Origin: Candidatus Thiothrix putei
GTDB lineage: Bacteria; Pseudomonadota; Gammaproteobacteria; Thiotrichales; Thiotrichaceae
Assembly: GCA_029972225.1 (NCBI GenBank)
Contig: CP124756.1
Coordinates: 2,152,001-2,216,000 of the forward strand
Length of the DNA: 64,000 nucleotides
Reading direction: 5' to 3'
Shown: piece after piece, positions 49,652 through 58,841 of the stretch
Numbering within the stretch: position 1 is the first letter of the stretch
Layout: the number at the start of each line of letters is the position of its first letter
Translations under genes and position numbers: made by a program
Notes under the pieces: generated by a model
Told to the model about the DNA's origin: nothing
What the model saw: the letters and a program-made list of their open reading frames with translations, nothing else
Databases searched by the model: none

Positions 49652-50636
49652 GTTGTTTCCTTGTGCCTGTTAGTAGTTGAGTGACACGTGCGGCGAAAGC
49701 AGCGTATTGGGCATCACCGTGTTGTTGATGGCGTTGCCACATGAATAGACCGCTGGCATGGATATGTTCCAAAATACGGCGGCGTGCGGGGGCTGGTTTG
49801 GGAATCATCGGGCCAAAGCGTGGGCTGAGAGCCAGCAGGGTTAGTGGGATAAGGCTTGCCAACGTTAGTACCAATGCCCAGGCATGTTCCCATAACAGTT
49901 GCCAGAGGGGGGGCATATCATCTTGATGGATAAGCCAGACTGCTTGTGGTTCATCGTGTAAGCCGTGCAGCATGTACCAGAAAAATTCTGCATGGTCGTA
50001 ATCGTCAATCGCGGGGTTTTCGATAAAATCTAGGTTAGCGGCCAGGGTGATTAAACCATCACCGCGCTCCAGTTCTAAAAGCCAGGCGGCATTGTTGTAA
50101 TGTTGTGGGTAGGCTTGTTCCGCAGTGGTATTGAGTGCATAGAAAAACTCTGGGTCAACTTGCAGCGGGTGGCTCATGGTAGAAAGTTCTGCTTCTAGCG
50201 GCAGATCGTCATCGTCGGGGATAATATGCTCGCCGGTTGTTACGCCTAAAGCCAGTTGTAGCAAATCATTGCTGGCTGAGGCTTCAACGTCAGTTTCTGC
50301 AAGGGTTTGACGCACACGGGTAATGAGATGTCCGCCACGTTCCACCCATGCAAGGATCTCATCCACGGTTGCGCGTGACAGAGTATAACGATCCGTGTCG
50401 ATGACCAGCACCGTGTTGGTATCCGGTAGCCTTTGCAGGCTCTCTTTGCGCTCAGCGGGGATGCCCATGCGTTTCAGAAATAAGCGGGCAGCGAAGAGTG
50501 GATTCTCTCGTGCTTCTCCGCGAAACCCGATGTATTCGTCAACTTCTTTGTATTCATAGGTATTCAGGAACCAGAGCACACCGGTGGTTGTGACTAGGGC
50601 AACAAACAGACCGATGAGAATGGATTGGAGCTTCAT
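49626..50636 (-). CDS. DUF4350 domain-containing protein
   Basis: A 336-residue membrane protein with an N-terminal helix (~5-25), an extracytoplasmic GATase-like domain (ENPLFAARLFLKRMG ... TVLVIDTDRYTLSRATVDEILAWVERGGHLI) and a second helix (~235-255) before a short basic tail. DUF4350 genes belong to MoxR-DUF58 operons. Function is unknown. Confidence 0.87.
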   Translation of the reverse strand: MKLQSILIGLFVALVTTTGVLWFLNTYEYKEVDEYIGFRGEARENPLFAARLFLKRMGIPAERKESLQRLPDTNTVLVIDTDRYTLSRATVDEILAWVERGGHLITRVRQTLAETDVEASASNDLLQLALGVTTGEHIIPDDDDLPLEAELSTMSHPLQVDPEFFYALNTTAEQAYPQHYNNAAWLLELERGDGLITLAANLDFIENPAIDDYDHAEFFWYMLHGLHDEPQAVWLIHQDDMPPLWQLLWEHAWALVLTLASLIPLTLLALSPRFGPMIPKPAPARRRILEHIHASGLFMWQRHQQHGDAQYAAFAARVTQLLTGTRKQHDNSNPDA

Positions 50637-52144
50637 CCGTGCTCCTTGAAATCACTCCAGCCCTGCCAGAGGAGTTCCAGTGCGGCGGTGTTCGGGGTGC
50701 GGTGGGCGTAGGCTATTTCTTGCCATGCATGAGTCGCTGCCCGTAACCAGATAAGCCGCGCGTTGCTTAGGTGTGACTGTGCCAAGTTTAGGATGTCGCC
50801 TTCTGTGTGGCTTTCTTTCACGCCCAAATGGTCATGGCGCGTTAAACGCATCAAGGCTCCCCGGTACAATAGGCTGAGGGCATCACGGTGTTGACCCGCT
50901 TCCCATAAGCGTTTACTGGCAGCAGCAATATCATCCGGTAAGGATTCTGGGCGAATATCCATGCCGAACAGGATGTTCGGTGGCGGCGATGTGGGCAATT
51001 TACGTTTGGTGGGTTTTAGTAAGGCCAGAATGCGTTGACGGTATACAAGTGCCATGACGAGCAGCACAATGACCGCAACCCACAGGAGGAGTTTGGTGAT
51101 ATTAGCAAACAGCAGTTGCAGGGATTTGGCAAGGGCTGCGGGGTCTTCCGATTTTTCTTGTTCCGGGTTGCGTGCAATCCACTGCATTTGGGTGCGCATT
51201 CCGGCGAGTTCCTCGCGTTGCATGACGGTACTAATCTGTGTTGCGGCTTCTGCTGGGGGAAGGCGTTCAGATGCTAAGTATTCACTAACGGTAGTATTTG
51301 CCCATGATGTAACCGGCAGCAGTGTGGGCAAACCTGCCAACAACAGGCTCGCCAATAAAAGTGTCAGCGGCTGTCGTGCCAGTTGACCAAGGCGTTTTCC
51401 CAAATGACGAAAAGCCAGTTCAATATCCCACGCTTCCAATTGGGTGCGGCGATTCAAGTACAGGCTGAAACTGGCGGCTACGTACAACGGTTCAATCACC
51501 AGAATAGTCAACGTATACAGTAGCAAGTACAGCAGGTTGCCCCAATATTGCGTTTCCGTATCCAATGTTTCGGTGAACGCACTGAGCATGTAATCCCATG
51601 AACCATCCGTGGGGTCAAGGATGATAATGAGTACATACAAGCTGGCAGTCACGACATATTCCAGATGCAAACAGGCAATCGTCAGCCAGATAGCTTGAGA
51701 GTGGCCTTGCAGGTGCAGCAACGCTTGACGTTCTGCCCGTGCTTTGCCGCGCAATTGTTCCAATTGCCAAATAGACAGGTTGAAACCACGCGACAAGGAG
51801 AAACGCCGCCATGTTAATGCACTGAATAGCCCAGTATGACGTATCAAGTCAGGAAGAGCGCTAAACACGGCTGCGGTGGATAAGTGCTGGTTAAACATCT
51901 GGTGGCTCAGAATATGCAATAATACCCGATCATACAAAGGCTTAAACCACCATAAGGCGATGGGTATATAGCCTTTGTAAGCATCTGGCGTCACCACCCA
52001 AGCGATGAGTGCAAAGCTACCGAGTAGCAGTATCCAAGCGGGAAAAATCCAGCGGGTATGGTGTCGCACTAGCGCAAAGCCTAAATCAACAGCTTCCCAA
52101 GGGGAACGTAAACGGATATTTGCCGTGAGGTTGTCAAGTTTCAT
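50633..52144 (-). CDS. DUF4129 domain-containing membrane protein
   Basis: A 503-residue multi-helix protein. Hydrophobic segments lie at ~30-50, ~155-175, ~205-225, ~265-285 and ~350-370. The C-terminal DUF4129 signature is AGQHRDALSLLYRGALMRLTRHDHLGVKESHTEGDIL. It overlaps DUF4350 (4 bases) and SpoIIM (11 bases), so the operon is tightly coupled. Confidence 0.86.
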   Translation of the reverse strand: MKLDNLTANIRLRSPWEAVDLGFALVRHHTRWIFPAWILLLGSFALIAWVVTPDAYKGYIPIALWWFKPLYDRVLLHILSHQMFNQHLSTAAVFSALPDLIRHTGLFSALTWRRFSLSRGFNLSIWQLEQLRGKARAERQALLHLQGHSQAIWLTIACLHLEYVVTASLYVLIIILDPTDGSWDYMLSAFTETLDTETQYWGNLLYLLLYTLTILVIEPLYVAASFSLYLNRRTQLEAWDIELAFRHLGKRLGQLARQPLTLLLASLLLAGLPTLLPVTSWANTTVSEYLASERLPPAEAATQISTVMQREELAGMRTQMQWIARNPEQEKSEDPAALAKSLQLLFANITKLLLWVAVIVLLVMALVYRQRILALLKPTKRKLPTSPPPNILFGMDIRPESLPDDIAAASKRLWEAGQHRDALSLLYRGALMRLTRHDHLGVKESHTEGDILNLAQSHLSNARLIWLRAATHAWQEIAYAHRTPNTAALELLWQGWSDFKEHG

Positions 52145-53132
52145 CCGTGACTTCCTCGCGCCCTAAAAAGGCGAAATAGCCAATGACTAGCAGCCATAAT
52201 GCAATGCCAATGGCATATTTTATCAACAAAGGAATCCATGTTTGTGACGACCAAAAGGCTTCCACAAATGCCGCCATGATGAATAGTGTTGCCGCACCGT
52301 AAACAATTAAAATGGCCTCTTGTGCATTATCGCGTAATGCCAGCGTCCGCGATTTACGCCCCGGTATAATCAAGGCGGCTGCCAATTTAAACCCTGCTGC
52401 TCCCGATAACACAATCGCAGTTAACTCGAAAGCGCTATGCCCTGCCACAAATCCCCAAAAAGTTTCGGTATAACCGATTTGTGTCAAATGCCCGGCGGCT
52501 GCCCCAATGTATAAGCCGTTGAACAGCAGAAAGAACACGCTACCTAAACCGTATAATAAGCCACCTGCAAATACCTGAAAACCAATGCCAGTATTATTCT
52601 TAATGTAAAACCCGAACATATACACATCGCTATCGGCTTCACGTTCGCGCCCAAAGCGTGAAGCACGTTGCGGGTCATACATGTTTTCCATATTGGCGAC
52701 TGTTGTACCATCCATGACCGAATACACCAGTTCCGGTTCGAGTTGTATGGCAATCAGTATGGCAAAAAAACTACCGAAAAACAGCATTCCCGCTAACAGC
52801 ATCGCTTGCCATTCGCGCCGCACTAATTGCGGTAAATCCTGAAAATAAAACTGAATGAAGCGATGGGCGAAATGCAGCCTTGAGGTATACAAACTGTGAT
52901 GCCCGCGTGTCACCAGATCGTTGAGTTGCGCAATCAATAGCGGGCTGTACATGCGGGATTGTGCTAACGCTAAATGGTGGCACAGTTGGCGGTAGGCACG
53001 AGGAAAATCGAGAGCAGGTGCGGTTAAAACGTCACGTTCACGTTGCTTTTTAGGGATTTGTTGATAATCAAGCCATGCAGCAATTTGATCCCACAGCGGT
53101 TGATAGTGTTGAATGAATTGCTCTTGTTTCAT
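52134..53132 (-). CDS. SpoIIM-like (stage II sporulation protein M family) membrane protein
   Basis: A 332-residue protein with a cytoplasmic N-terminal ~100 residues and about five helices. SpoIIM-family cues are FYIKNNTGIGFQVFAGGLLYGLGSVFFLLFNGLYIGAAAGHL and FVAGHSAFELTAIVLSGAAGFKLAAALIIPG. In non-sporulating bacteria it travels with RDD and MoxR genes; the role is unknown. Confidence 0.9.
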   Translation of the reverse strand: MKQEQFIQHYQPLWDQIAAWLDYQQIPKKQRERDVLTAPALDFPRAYRQLCHHLALAQSRMYSPLLIAQLNDLVTRGHHSLYTSRLHFAHRFIQFYFQDLPQLVRREWQAMLLAGMLFFGSFFAILIAIQLEPELVYSVMDGTTVANMENMYDPQRASRFGREREADSDVYMFGFYIKNNTGIGFQVFAGGLLYGLGSVFFLLFNGLYIGAAAGHLTQIGYTETFWGFVAGHSAFELTAIVLSGAAGFKLAAALIIPGRKSRTLALRDNAQEAILIVYGAATLFIMAAFVEAFWSSQTWIPLLIKYAIGIALWLLVIGYFAFLGREEVTDET

Positions 53133-53815
53133 GTTCTACCGCCGCCGGTTAGCCAGCGGGCAATGCCTTGCAACCAGCAGGTAGGATTTTCTTGTTGTGC
53201 GACCAAGACGCCTGTCATTTGAGCGAGTTCTTCCAGGCGCGAAGGGGTGAGGGTATGGCTACGTTGCGCAAATAATATGATGGCTTGTTGTTCTGGCAAG
53301 GTAAGCGCGACTTCTGGGCGTATCGGTTCAACGTTCATCACAGCGTTATGTCCATTGCGGTAGGTTTTATGGAGCACTACCGTATTTGCCGCCAAATCAC
53401 CGAGGCGTTGAAAACGTTGATTGAGCATCATGCTGGCAAAGCCAAAACCGTACAGTAAGGGCAAAAAATCCACTACTCGTAGTAAGTTACGGACTAAAGA
53501 GGCAGTGGCTGTTACCGGACTGGCATCGGCTTGTGCCACGTAGAGGTCAAACATTTTTTTGCCGGGTGTTTGCCCTTGATGGCGCAACTCAAAATAGACG
53601 GGATAAAACCATTCCAAGAGAAAGGTGAGGATCAGAGCAATTCCCATACCCATTCTGCCGAAGATGGCAAGAGCGGCAAAGAGCAAAGCGCTGATGAGTA
53701 TGCGTAACAACAAATCCAATGCCCATGCTAATAAACGTGGCGCAGGGCCTGCGGGTGACAGTTGTAAAGCAATGCCTTCAGGCGTGTTGACCGTATAGGT
53801 GGTGTCTAATCTCAT
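53129..53815 (-). CDS. RDD family membrane protein
   Basis: A 228-residue protein. The RDD pattern appears as APRLLAWALDLLLRILI (Arg and Asp of the first helix), YFELRHQGQTPGKKMFDLYVA, and LVRNLLRVVDFLPLLYGFGFASMM. It is first in the RDD-SpoIIM-DUF4129-DUF4350-MoxR-DUF58 operon and overlaps SpoIIM by four bases. The 63 bases upstream of it hold a CCTCCCC/GGGGAGG hairpin whose T-rich side faces the plus strand. Confidence 0.9.
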   Translation of the reverse strand: MRLDTTYTVNTPEGIALQLSPAGPAPRLLAWALDLLLRILISALLFAALAIFGRMGMGIALILTFLLEWFYPVYFELRHQGQTPGKKMFDLYVAQADASPVTATASLVRNLLRVVDFLPLLYGFGFASMMLNQRFQRLGDLAANTVVLHKTYRNGHNAVMNVEPIRPEVALTLPEQQAIILFAQRSHTLTPSRLEELAQMTGVLVAQQENPTCWLQGIARWLTGGGRT

Positions 53816-53878
53816 GTAAGACCACAGTTTATCCCTGTTCCTCCCCTGATATGGGGAGGTTAGGTTTTGTTTTTAGAA

Positions 53879-55081
53879 TTATTTTGCTGGCGGGGAGGGA
53901 ACCGGAGCAGGTGTTGGCGTTGAGTTAACAGGTGTTGGGTTAACCGTAGTCGGCATCCAACCAGATGTAACCCCCGTAGGTGGGTTGTTAATGATTTTCT
54001 CACCCGGATTCAAACCCGAAATAACGGCTACTTTGCTACCGCCATTCTGCTCTGCACCCAAACGTACCATACGCAGTTCAGAGGTATTGTCGTCTTTAAC
54101 CACCAAAACACCCGGTAAACTGCTGCCTTTCATCAACGCAGAGCGCGGAATCACGGTGACTTGGCTGCCGCCCTTTTTGTTTTCAGGCACATAAATTTCC
54201 GCGTACATACCCGGTGCGGTGGTGATTTCCATCGGAATATCAAACTTTACCGTGACCGTGTGGCGGCTAGGATCGGCGATAGGGTAAATTTCGGAAACCC
54301 GTACCGAGGTGTCGGTACTGCCGTCAATGCGTGCCGGTAACAGCATGTCTTTGCTCAAATTGCCGACCAGACCGGAAGGCACATCGGCTTGCAAGCGTTT
54401 GTATTTGACGTAGCCGAATTTGACCAGTGGTTGACCGGGTTGCACGGTATCACCCACTTCGACCATTTTTTCGAGGATAATGCCTTCAAACGGTGCAAGA
54501 GCGCTGGCATCACGTAAGGCAGAGTCGATTTCCTGCAACTGCGACATGGCTTGCTGGAGCTGGCCTTGTGCTTGCGAAACGGCTGACATAGCATTGGTTA
54601 AATCGCCCTGACGGATGGTGTCAGAGTCATAACCGCCCATGAACGATTCCGCAAACGGGCGCACTGCCATGCGGTCAAACATGGATGGCATCCCAAAACC
54701 GGGCATTGCGCTTACATCTTTGCTGCGTGGTGAAGTCATTTCACGGTAATACTGGGCTTGCGCGTTTTGTACGCCAGCTTGTGCAATGGAAATTTGTGCA
54801 ACCACGGCGTTACGCTTGGCCATGAGTTGGGCTTCGTCAATCTTGAAGACAACCGCGCCTTCCGTCAGATTAGTACCCACCGCGCCCGCAACGTATTTCA
54901 CCACACCGGGGATCTGGGCGATCAAGGTCACTTCTTTGTACGGAATAACGGTGCTACCCAAGACCGATTGCGAACGAGCGCCTGCGGTTTCAACTTGAAT
55001 GATTTCAGCGGCTTGTACAGCAAATGTGCTGGCAAACAAACCAGCGATTAACAATACCGACGCTTTTTTGCGTATAGTCAT
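53879..55081 (-). CDS. Periplasmic adaptor subunit of RND/HlyD type
   Basis: A 400-residue protein with signal peptide (MTIRKKASVLLIAGLFASTF, cleavage near VQAAE). It has a biotinyl-lipoyl-like hairpin (PYKEVTLIAQIPGVVKYV ... GTNLTEGAVVFKIDEAQL), a coiled-coil hairpin (~80-185), and beta-barrel and membrane-proximal domains (YKRLQADVPSGLVG, VTVIPRSALMKG). A Pro/Thr-rich tail ends the protein. No inner-membrane pump or outer-membrane factor is adjacent, so it is an orphan adaptor here. ATG 55081 gives a proper signal peptide. Confidence 0.87.
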   Translation of the reverse strand: MTIRKKASVLLIAGLFASTFAVQAAEIIQVETAGARSQSVLGSTVIPYKEVTLIAQIPGVVKYVAGAVGTNLTEGAVVFKIDEAQLMAKRNAVVAQISIAQAGVQNAQAQYYREMTSPRSKDVSAMPGFGMPSMFDRMAVRPFAESFMGGYDSDTIRQGDLTNAMSAVSQAQGQLQQAMSQLQEIDSALRDASALAPFEGIILEKMVEVGDTVQPGQPLVKFGYVKYKRLQADVPSGLVGNLSKDMLLPARIDGSTDTSVRVSEIYPIADPSRHTVTVKFDIPMEITTAPGMYAEIYVPENKKGGSQVTVIPRSALMKGSSLPGVLVVKDDNTSELRMVRLGAEQNGGSKVAVISGLNPGEKIINNPPTGVTSGWMPTTVNPTPVNSTPTPAPVPSPPAK

Positions 55082-55143
55082 GTGATTCTTTATCCTCAAA
55101 GCGGGCAATTCAACAAATTAGGGCATATTAGCATGATTTCGCG

Positions 55144-56946
55144 TTATTGCCGGTATTCAATGGAAGCCAGCAAGTCGCGATTATTCAGCAATTGTAATGC
55201 ATTTTCAGGTGTATCAATAAACGGATTTCGGATACCCAAGCGGGAATGTACCCAGTTATTGTAAGCAAGTTCCCACGCACTGGGGCTGTCTACCTTTGCC
55301 CAGTGTACCAGAGTCGCAATGTGGCGATTATAAAGTTCGTCGATTTCGTATACCAGCAACATGTACAACAGTGCACGGGCAATGTCGCCCCGGTTACTGG
55401 AGGGGATGACCCATTCGTGATCCGCATCAAAGCCCGTGGCAGCGCTGAAACTATCCGGGTGTAGGGTGAGGTTGTACGGCCGCACAATTTTATCGCCGTC
55501 CAGATCGAAATTGAAGTTAGAGCGTTTGGCATTCAAGCCGCGTTCCGAGGGGGCGAAATTGAACGGGTTGGTGCTTGCCCCATTGCGTACATGACGCGGT
55601 GCGTTTTTGTAAGTAAGGTAACGGTCTAAGAAATCGCGGGGGATAATGTGTTCAATGCTGTGATGTTGCTTCTGGTACAGCTCATTGATGGGAACTGTGC
55701 CGTAAATCGACGTGACCCAGCCGTATTCGTTATCGAAGAAAAATGACCAGAAGTTTTTCCATTTGGCGGTGCTGTCCCATTGTTTGAAATGTTCACGCGC
55801 TTGGAATACACCTCCGGCATACGCCACAAAATCCTGCCGGGTGAGAATATCAGCAACGTGTTTAATGCTGTGGGCGGGGCGTTGGTGAATACTATTGGCG
55901 TAGTCTGGGGGCGCATTACAAGGCAGCAGTTCCACGCAAACTTGCCCGTGATCGGACTGCAAGCGTTCGGCAGTCCCGTCGGTTTCCAAATGCTGATTCC
56001 AGACTTCGTAATGCGCCACTTCAGCTTTGGCATCGGTATTTTTAGGATTAAGCGCATTGGAGACGAGGATATAGTCGAGTACGCAGCCGGTGCCGCGATG
56101 AATCTTGGTAAACGGGCGTACCCGCTGCCGCATATTCGGGGCAAGTCGGAAGCTATCTGCCAAGCGGTACGTGTATAACCACGAGGCAATGCCTTCTGGC
56201 CAGTGTTCTGCTTCTAAGCCGCCAATCGTGTAAATACGTTCCTGCATGGTCAGGGCTGCGAGTGGAATGGAATTTTCACTGTCATTCATATCGCCCAGCA
56301 CCGCAATGGGGTGAGTCGCATCCTGTTCTAATCGGCGCACAATGTGGTGGTAGAGCAGGGTGGCTTCTAAACCCCGTTGCAAGAGGGAGGCAATCGTACC
56401 GCGTGATAAGCGTTGCAAGGTATCGGCGACACGGTGCTGCCATTCCAGCGTATCCGGGTAACGCATATCCAAGGTAGTGGGGCGTTTGGATTTCAGGTGT
56501 GACACGTAGACGGTCAATATCCCAAAATCAGGCACTTGCACATCCACACAGATAGGAACGCGGCTAAACCGGAAATTCTCAGGAATCGGCAATTCATCAC
56601 GCACAGCGTTTGCAATGTCGACTGGATGAACCGTAACGATCGGAAAGCGCGAGGCTAATGCGACCACGGACTTGCAATACACCAATGGATCATCGTCACG
56701 CACACCGGAAGTGTCAACGTGAACAAAATGCGGATACCCCGCCGCTGAACACAATTGCTGAAGTTCGGGGATGCTGAATACTTCTTGAAAGCCCACGATG
56801 TCTGCATTCATTTGGTGCAGGCGTGTGCTAATCCAGTGCTGTTTTTGCTCCCACTCGGCGGGCGTAAAGGTATTGTGTTCCGTGTGTTCATGCCAGTAAT
56901 ACCCGTGGGCGGCAAACTGGTAGAGGTTAAAAGTGGCAAGTTTCAT
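55144..56946 (-). CDS. Fused EEP-fold nuclease and endonuclease I domain protein
   Basis: A 600-residue protein. Residues 1-~330 are an endonuclease/exonuclease/phosphatase domain: MKLATFNLYQF, DIVGFQEVFSI (catalytic Glu), TVYVSHLKSKRP (His), AVLGDMNDSE (Asp/Asn), CVLDYILVS and SDHGQVCVEL (Asp-His). Residues ~370-600 resemble endonuclease I (EndA/NucM): SIEHIIPRDFL, NLTLHP, DHEWVIPSSNRGDIARALLYMLLVY, AWELAYNNWVHSRLGIRNPFIDTP. No signal peptide is evident, unusual since EndA enzymes are generally exported. ATG 56946 has GGAGA eight bases upstream. Adjacent icd is divergent. Confidence 0.82.
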   Translation of the reverse strand: MKLATFNLYQFAAHGYYWHEHTEHNTFTPAEWEQKQHWISTRLHQMNADIVGFQEVFSIPELQQLCSAAGYPHFVHVDTSGVRDDDPLVYCKSVVALASRFPIVTVHPVDIANAVRDELPIPENFRFSRVPICVDVQVPDFGILTVYVSHLKSKRPTTLDMRYPDTLEWQHRVADTLQRLSRGTIASLLQRGLEATLLYHHIVRRLEQDATHPIAVLGDMNDSENSIPLAALTMQERIYTIGGLEAEHWPEGIASWLYTYRLADSFRLAPNMRQRVRPFTKIHRGTGCVLDYILVSNALNPKNTDAKAEVAHYEVWNQHLETDGTAERLQSDHGQVCVELLPCNAPPDYANSIHQRPAHSIKHVADILTRQDFVAYAGGVFQAREHFKQWDSTAKWKNFWSFFFDNEYGWVTSIYGTVPINELYQKQHHSIEHIIPRDFLDRYLTYKNAPRHVRNGASTNPFNFAPSERGLNAKRSNFNFDLDGDKIVRPYNLTLHPDSFSAATGFDADHEWVIPSSNRGDIARALLYMLLVYEIDELYNRHIATLVHWAKVDSPSAWELAYNNWVHSRLGIRNPFIDTPENALQLLNNRDLLASIEYRQ

Positions 56947-57020
56947 GTTTTTTGGTCTCCTTCTTGCAGTCACCATCCTTACACGTTTCAGCAGTGTATG
57001 CCAAGCGTGCGGGAATTGTT

Positions 57021-57026
57021 TATAAT
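57021..57026 (+). promoter_or_regulatory. Candidate -10 element of icd
   Basis: TATAAT at 57021-57026 lies 47 bases before the icd ATG. No good -35 lies 16-18 bases upstream, so confidence is limited. Confidence 0.4.
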
Positions 57027-57073
57027 GCCCGCTACGCGCAGAGAGACAACCACCAAAATTGGAGAGAGTATTG

Positions 57074-58327
57074 ATGTACCAACATATCAAAGTTCCCGCA
57101 CACGGCGAGAAAATCACAACGAATGCTGATTATTCCCTGAATGTGCCGAACAACCCGATTATTCCGTACATTGAAGGGGATGGCATTGGCGTTGACATCA
57201 GCCCCGTTATGATGAAGGTCGTTGATGCTGCTGTGCAAAAAGCTTACGGCGGGGAGCGCAAAATCGCTTGGATGGAGGTGTATGCCGGTGAAAAAGCCAC
57301 CCAAGTTTACGGTGAAGATGTTTGGTTGCCGGATGAAACGGTGGATGCTGTCAAGGAATTTGTGGTGTCCATCAAAGGCCCGTTGACCACGCCGGTCGGT
57401 GGCGGGATTCGTTCGTTGAACGTTAAGCTGCGTCAGGATTTGGATTTGTACCTGTGTCTGCGCCCGATTCGTTACTACGATGGTGTTCCCAGCCCCGTGA
57501 AAGAACCGGAAAAAACCAATATGGTCATTTTCCGTGAAAATTCCGAAGACATTTACGCGGGGATTGAATGGGCAGCAGAATCCCCCGAAGCCAAAAAAGT
57601 CATTGAGTTTTTGATGAAGGAAATGGGTGTTACTAAAATTCGTTTCCCTGAAACGTCTGGGATTGGCATTAAGCCGGTTTCGCGTGACGGCACGAAACGT
57701 TTAGTGCGCAAAGCGATTCAATACGCAATTGACAATGACCGTGACTCAGTAACACTGGTGCACAAAGGTAACATTATGAAGTTTACCGAAGGTGCATTTA
57801 AAAACTGGGGCTATGAACTGGCTAAAGAAGAGTTTGGCGCGGTAGACATCGACGGGGGGCCTTGGTGCTCAATGAAGAATCCGTTGAATGGCAAGGAAAT
57901 TATCGTTAAAGACGTGATTGCGGATAACTTTCTGCAACAAATCTTGTTGCGCCCAGAAGATTATTCGGTGGTGGCAACCCTGAACCTGAATGGCGATTTT
58001 GTGTCTGATGCTCTAGCGGCTCAGGTGGGCGGGATTGGTATTGCCCCCGGTGCGAATTTGTCTGATACCATCGCAATGTTTGAAGCGACCCACGGTACGG
58101 CACCGAAGTTTGCAGGTTTGGATCAGGTTAACCCCAGTTCCATCGTATTATCCGCCGAAATGATGCTGCGTCACATGGGCTGGTTGGAAGCGGCTGATTT
58201 GATTAACAAAGGTACGGCAGGGGCGATTTCCTCTAAGCGTGTGACCTTTGACTTTGCCCGCATGATTGACGGGGCAGAAGAAATTGCTTGCTCAAAATTC
58301 GGCGATAATGTGATCGCTCACATGTAA
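57074..58327 (+). CDS. icd: NADP-dependent isocitrate dehydrogenase
   Basis: Icd oxidatively decarboxylates isocitrate to 2-oxoglutarate in the TCA cycle. The 417-residue E. coli-type protein has [36 protein letters not shown] (phosphorylation-site Ser region), [63 protein letters not shown] and [21 protein letters not shown] precedes ATG 57074. A terminator follows. Confidence 0.97.
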   Translation: MYQHIKVPAHGEKITTNADYSLNVPNNPIIPYIEGDGIGVDISPVMMKVVDAAVQKAYGGERKIAWMEVYAGEKATQVYGEDVWLPDETVDAVKEFVVSIKGPLTTPVGGGIRSLNVKLRQDLDLYLCLRPIRYYDGVPSPVKEPEKTNMVIFRENSEDIYAGIEWAAESPEAKKVIEFLMKEMGVTKIRFPETSGIGIKPVSRDGTKRLVRKAIQYAIDNDRDSVTLVHKGNIMKFTEGAFKNWGYELAKEEFGAVDIDGGPWCSMKNPLNGKEIIVKDVIADNFLQQILLRPEDYSVVATLNLNGDFVSDALAAQVGGIGIAPGANLSDTIAMFEATHGTAPKFAGLDQVNPSSIVLSAEMMLRHMGWLEAADLINKGTAGAISSKRVTFDFARMIDGAEEIACSKFGDNVIAHM

Positions 58328-58350
58328 CGCTCGGTACGCGATTGTGTGTC

Positions 58351-58381
58351 AACAGGCGGCCTGAGTGTCGCCTGTTTTTTT
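58351..58381 (+). terminator. Rho-independent terminator after icd
   Basis: An 8-bp stem AACAGGCG/CGCCTGTT with a 10-base loop is followed by a run of seven T. Confidence 0.85.
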
Positions 58382-58503
58382 ATTAGGACACTTGTATTTA
58401 AGGAAGTTACACCAATCTATGCAAGGAATAGTGACAGCGAACGGTCAAACCGTTTATAACATTAGCATCACAACCCGTAAGCTTGGGGCAAGGTAAATCA
58501 GGT

Positions 58504-58836
58504 ATGGCGCAAAAACACAAAGAAGATCATGGTAACGGTCAGGATTCCGGTGTAGCGGTACAGGAATCCCGCCCAGAGGTGAAAGAACCCCCCCGCTTTA
58601 AAGTTATACTATTAAATGATGATTTCACACCGATGGACTTTGTGGTCGAAGTACTGCAAACGTTCTTCGATATGGATCACGAGAATGCGACCCGCATCAT
58701 GTTACACGTACATACACGTGGCAAAGGTGTTTGTGGGGTCTATACTCGTGACATAGCGGAAACCAAAGTGGCACAGGTCAGCCGGTTTGCGCGGGAACAT
58801 CAACATCCTTTGCTGTGTACAATGGAAGAGGCATAA
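58504..58836 (+). CDS. clpS: ATP-dependent Clp protease adaptor ClpS
   Basis: ClpS delivers N-degron substrates to ClpAP. The 110-residue protein has the core [52 protein letters not shown] and the C-terminal HPLLCTMEE. The Asn/Asp and His lining the degron pocket are present. The N-terminal extension is variable. ATG 58504 is preferred to the in-frame TTG 58483. Five bases separate it from clpA. Confidence 0.95.
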   Translation: MAQKHKEDHGNGQDSGVAVQESRPEVKEPPRFKVILLNDDFTPMDFVVEVLQTFFDMDHENATRIMLHVHTRGKGVCGVYTRDIAETKVAQVSRFAREHQHPLLCTMEEA

Positions 58837-58841
58837 GTCTT

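Noticed and set aside
53840-53859. CCTCCCC/GGGGAGG hairpin as terminator of the adaptor gene
   Set aside because: The T-rich side faces the plus strand while both neighbouring genes are on the minus strand.
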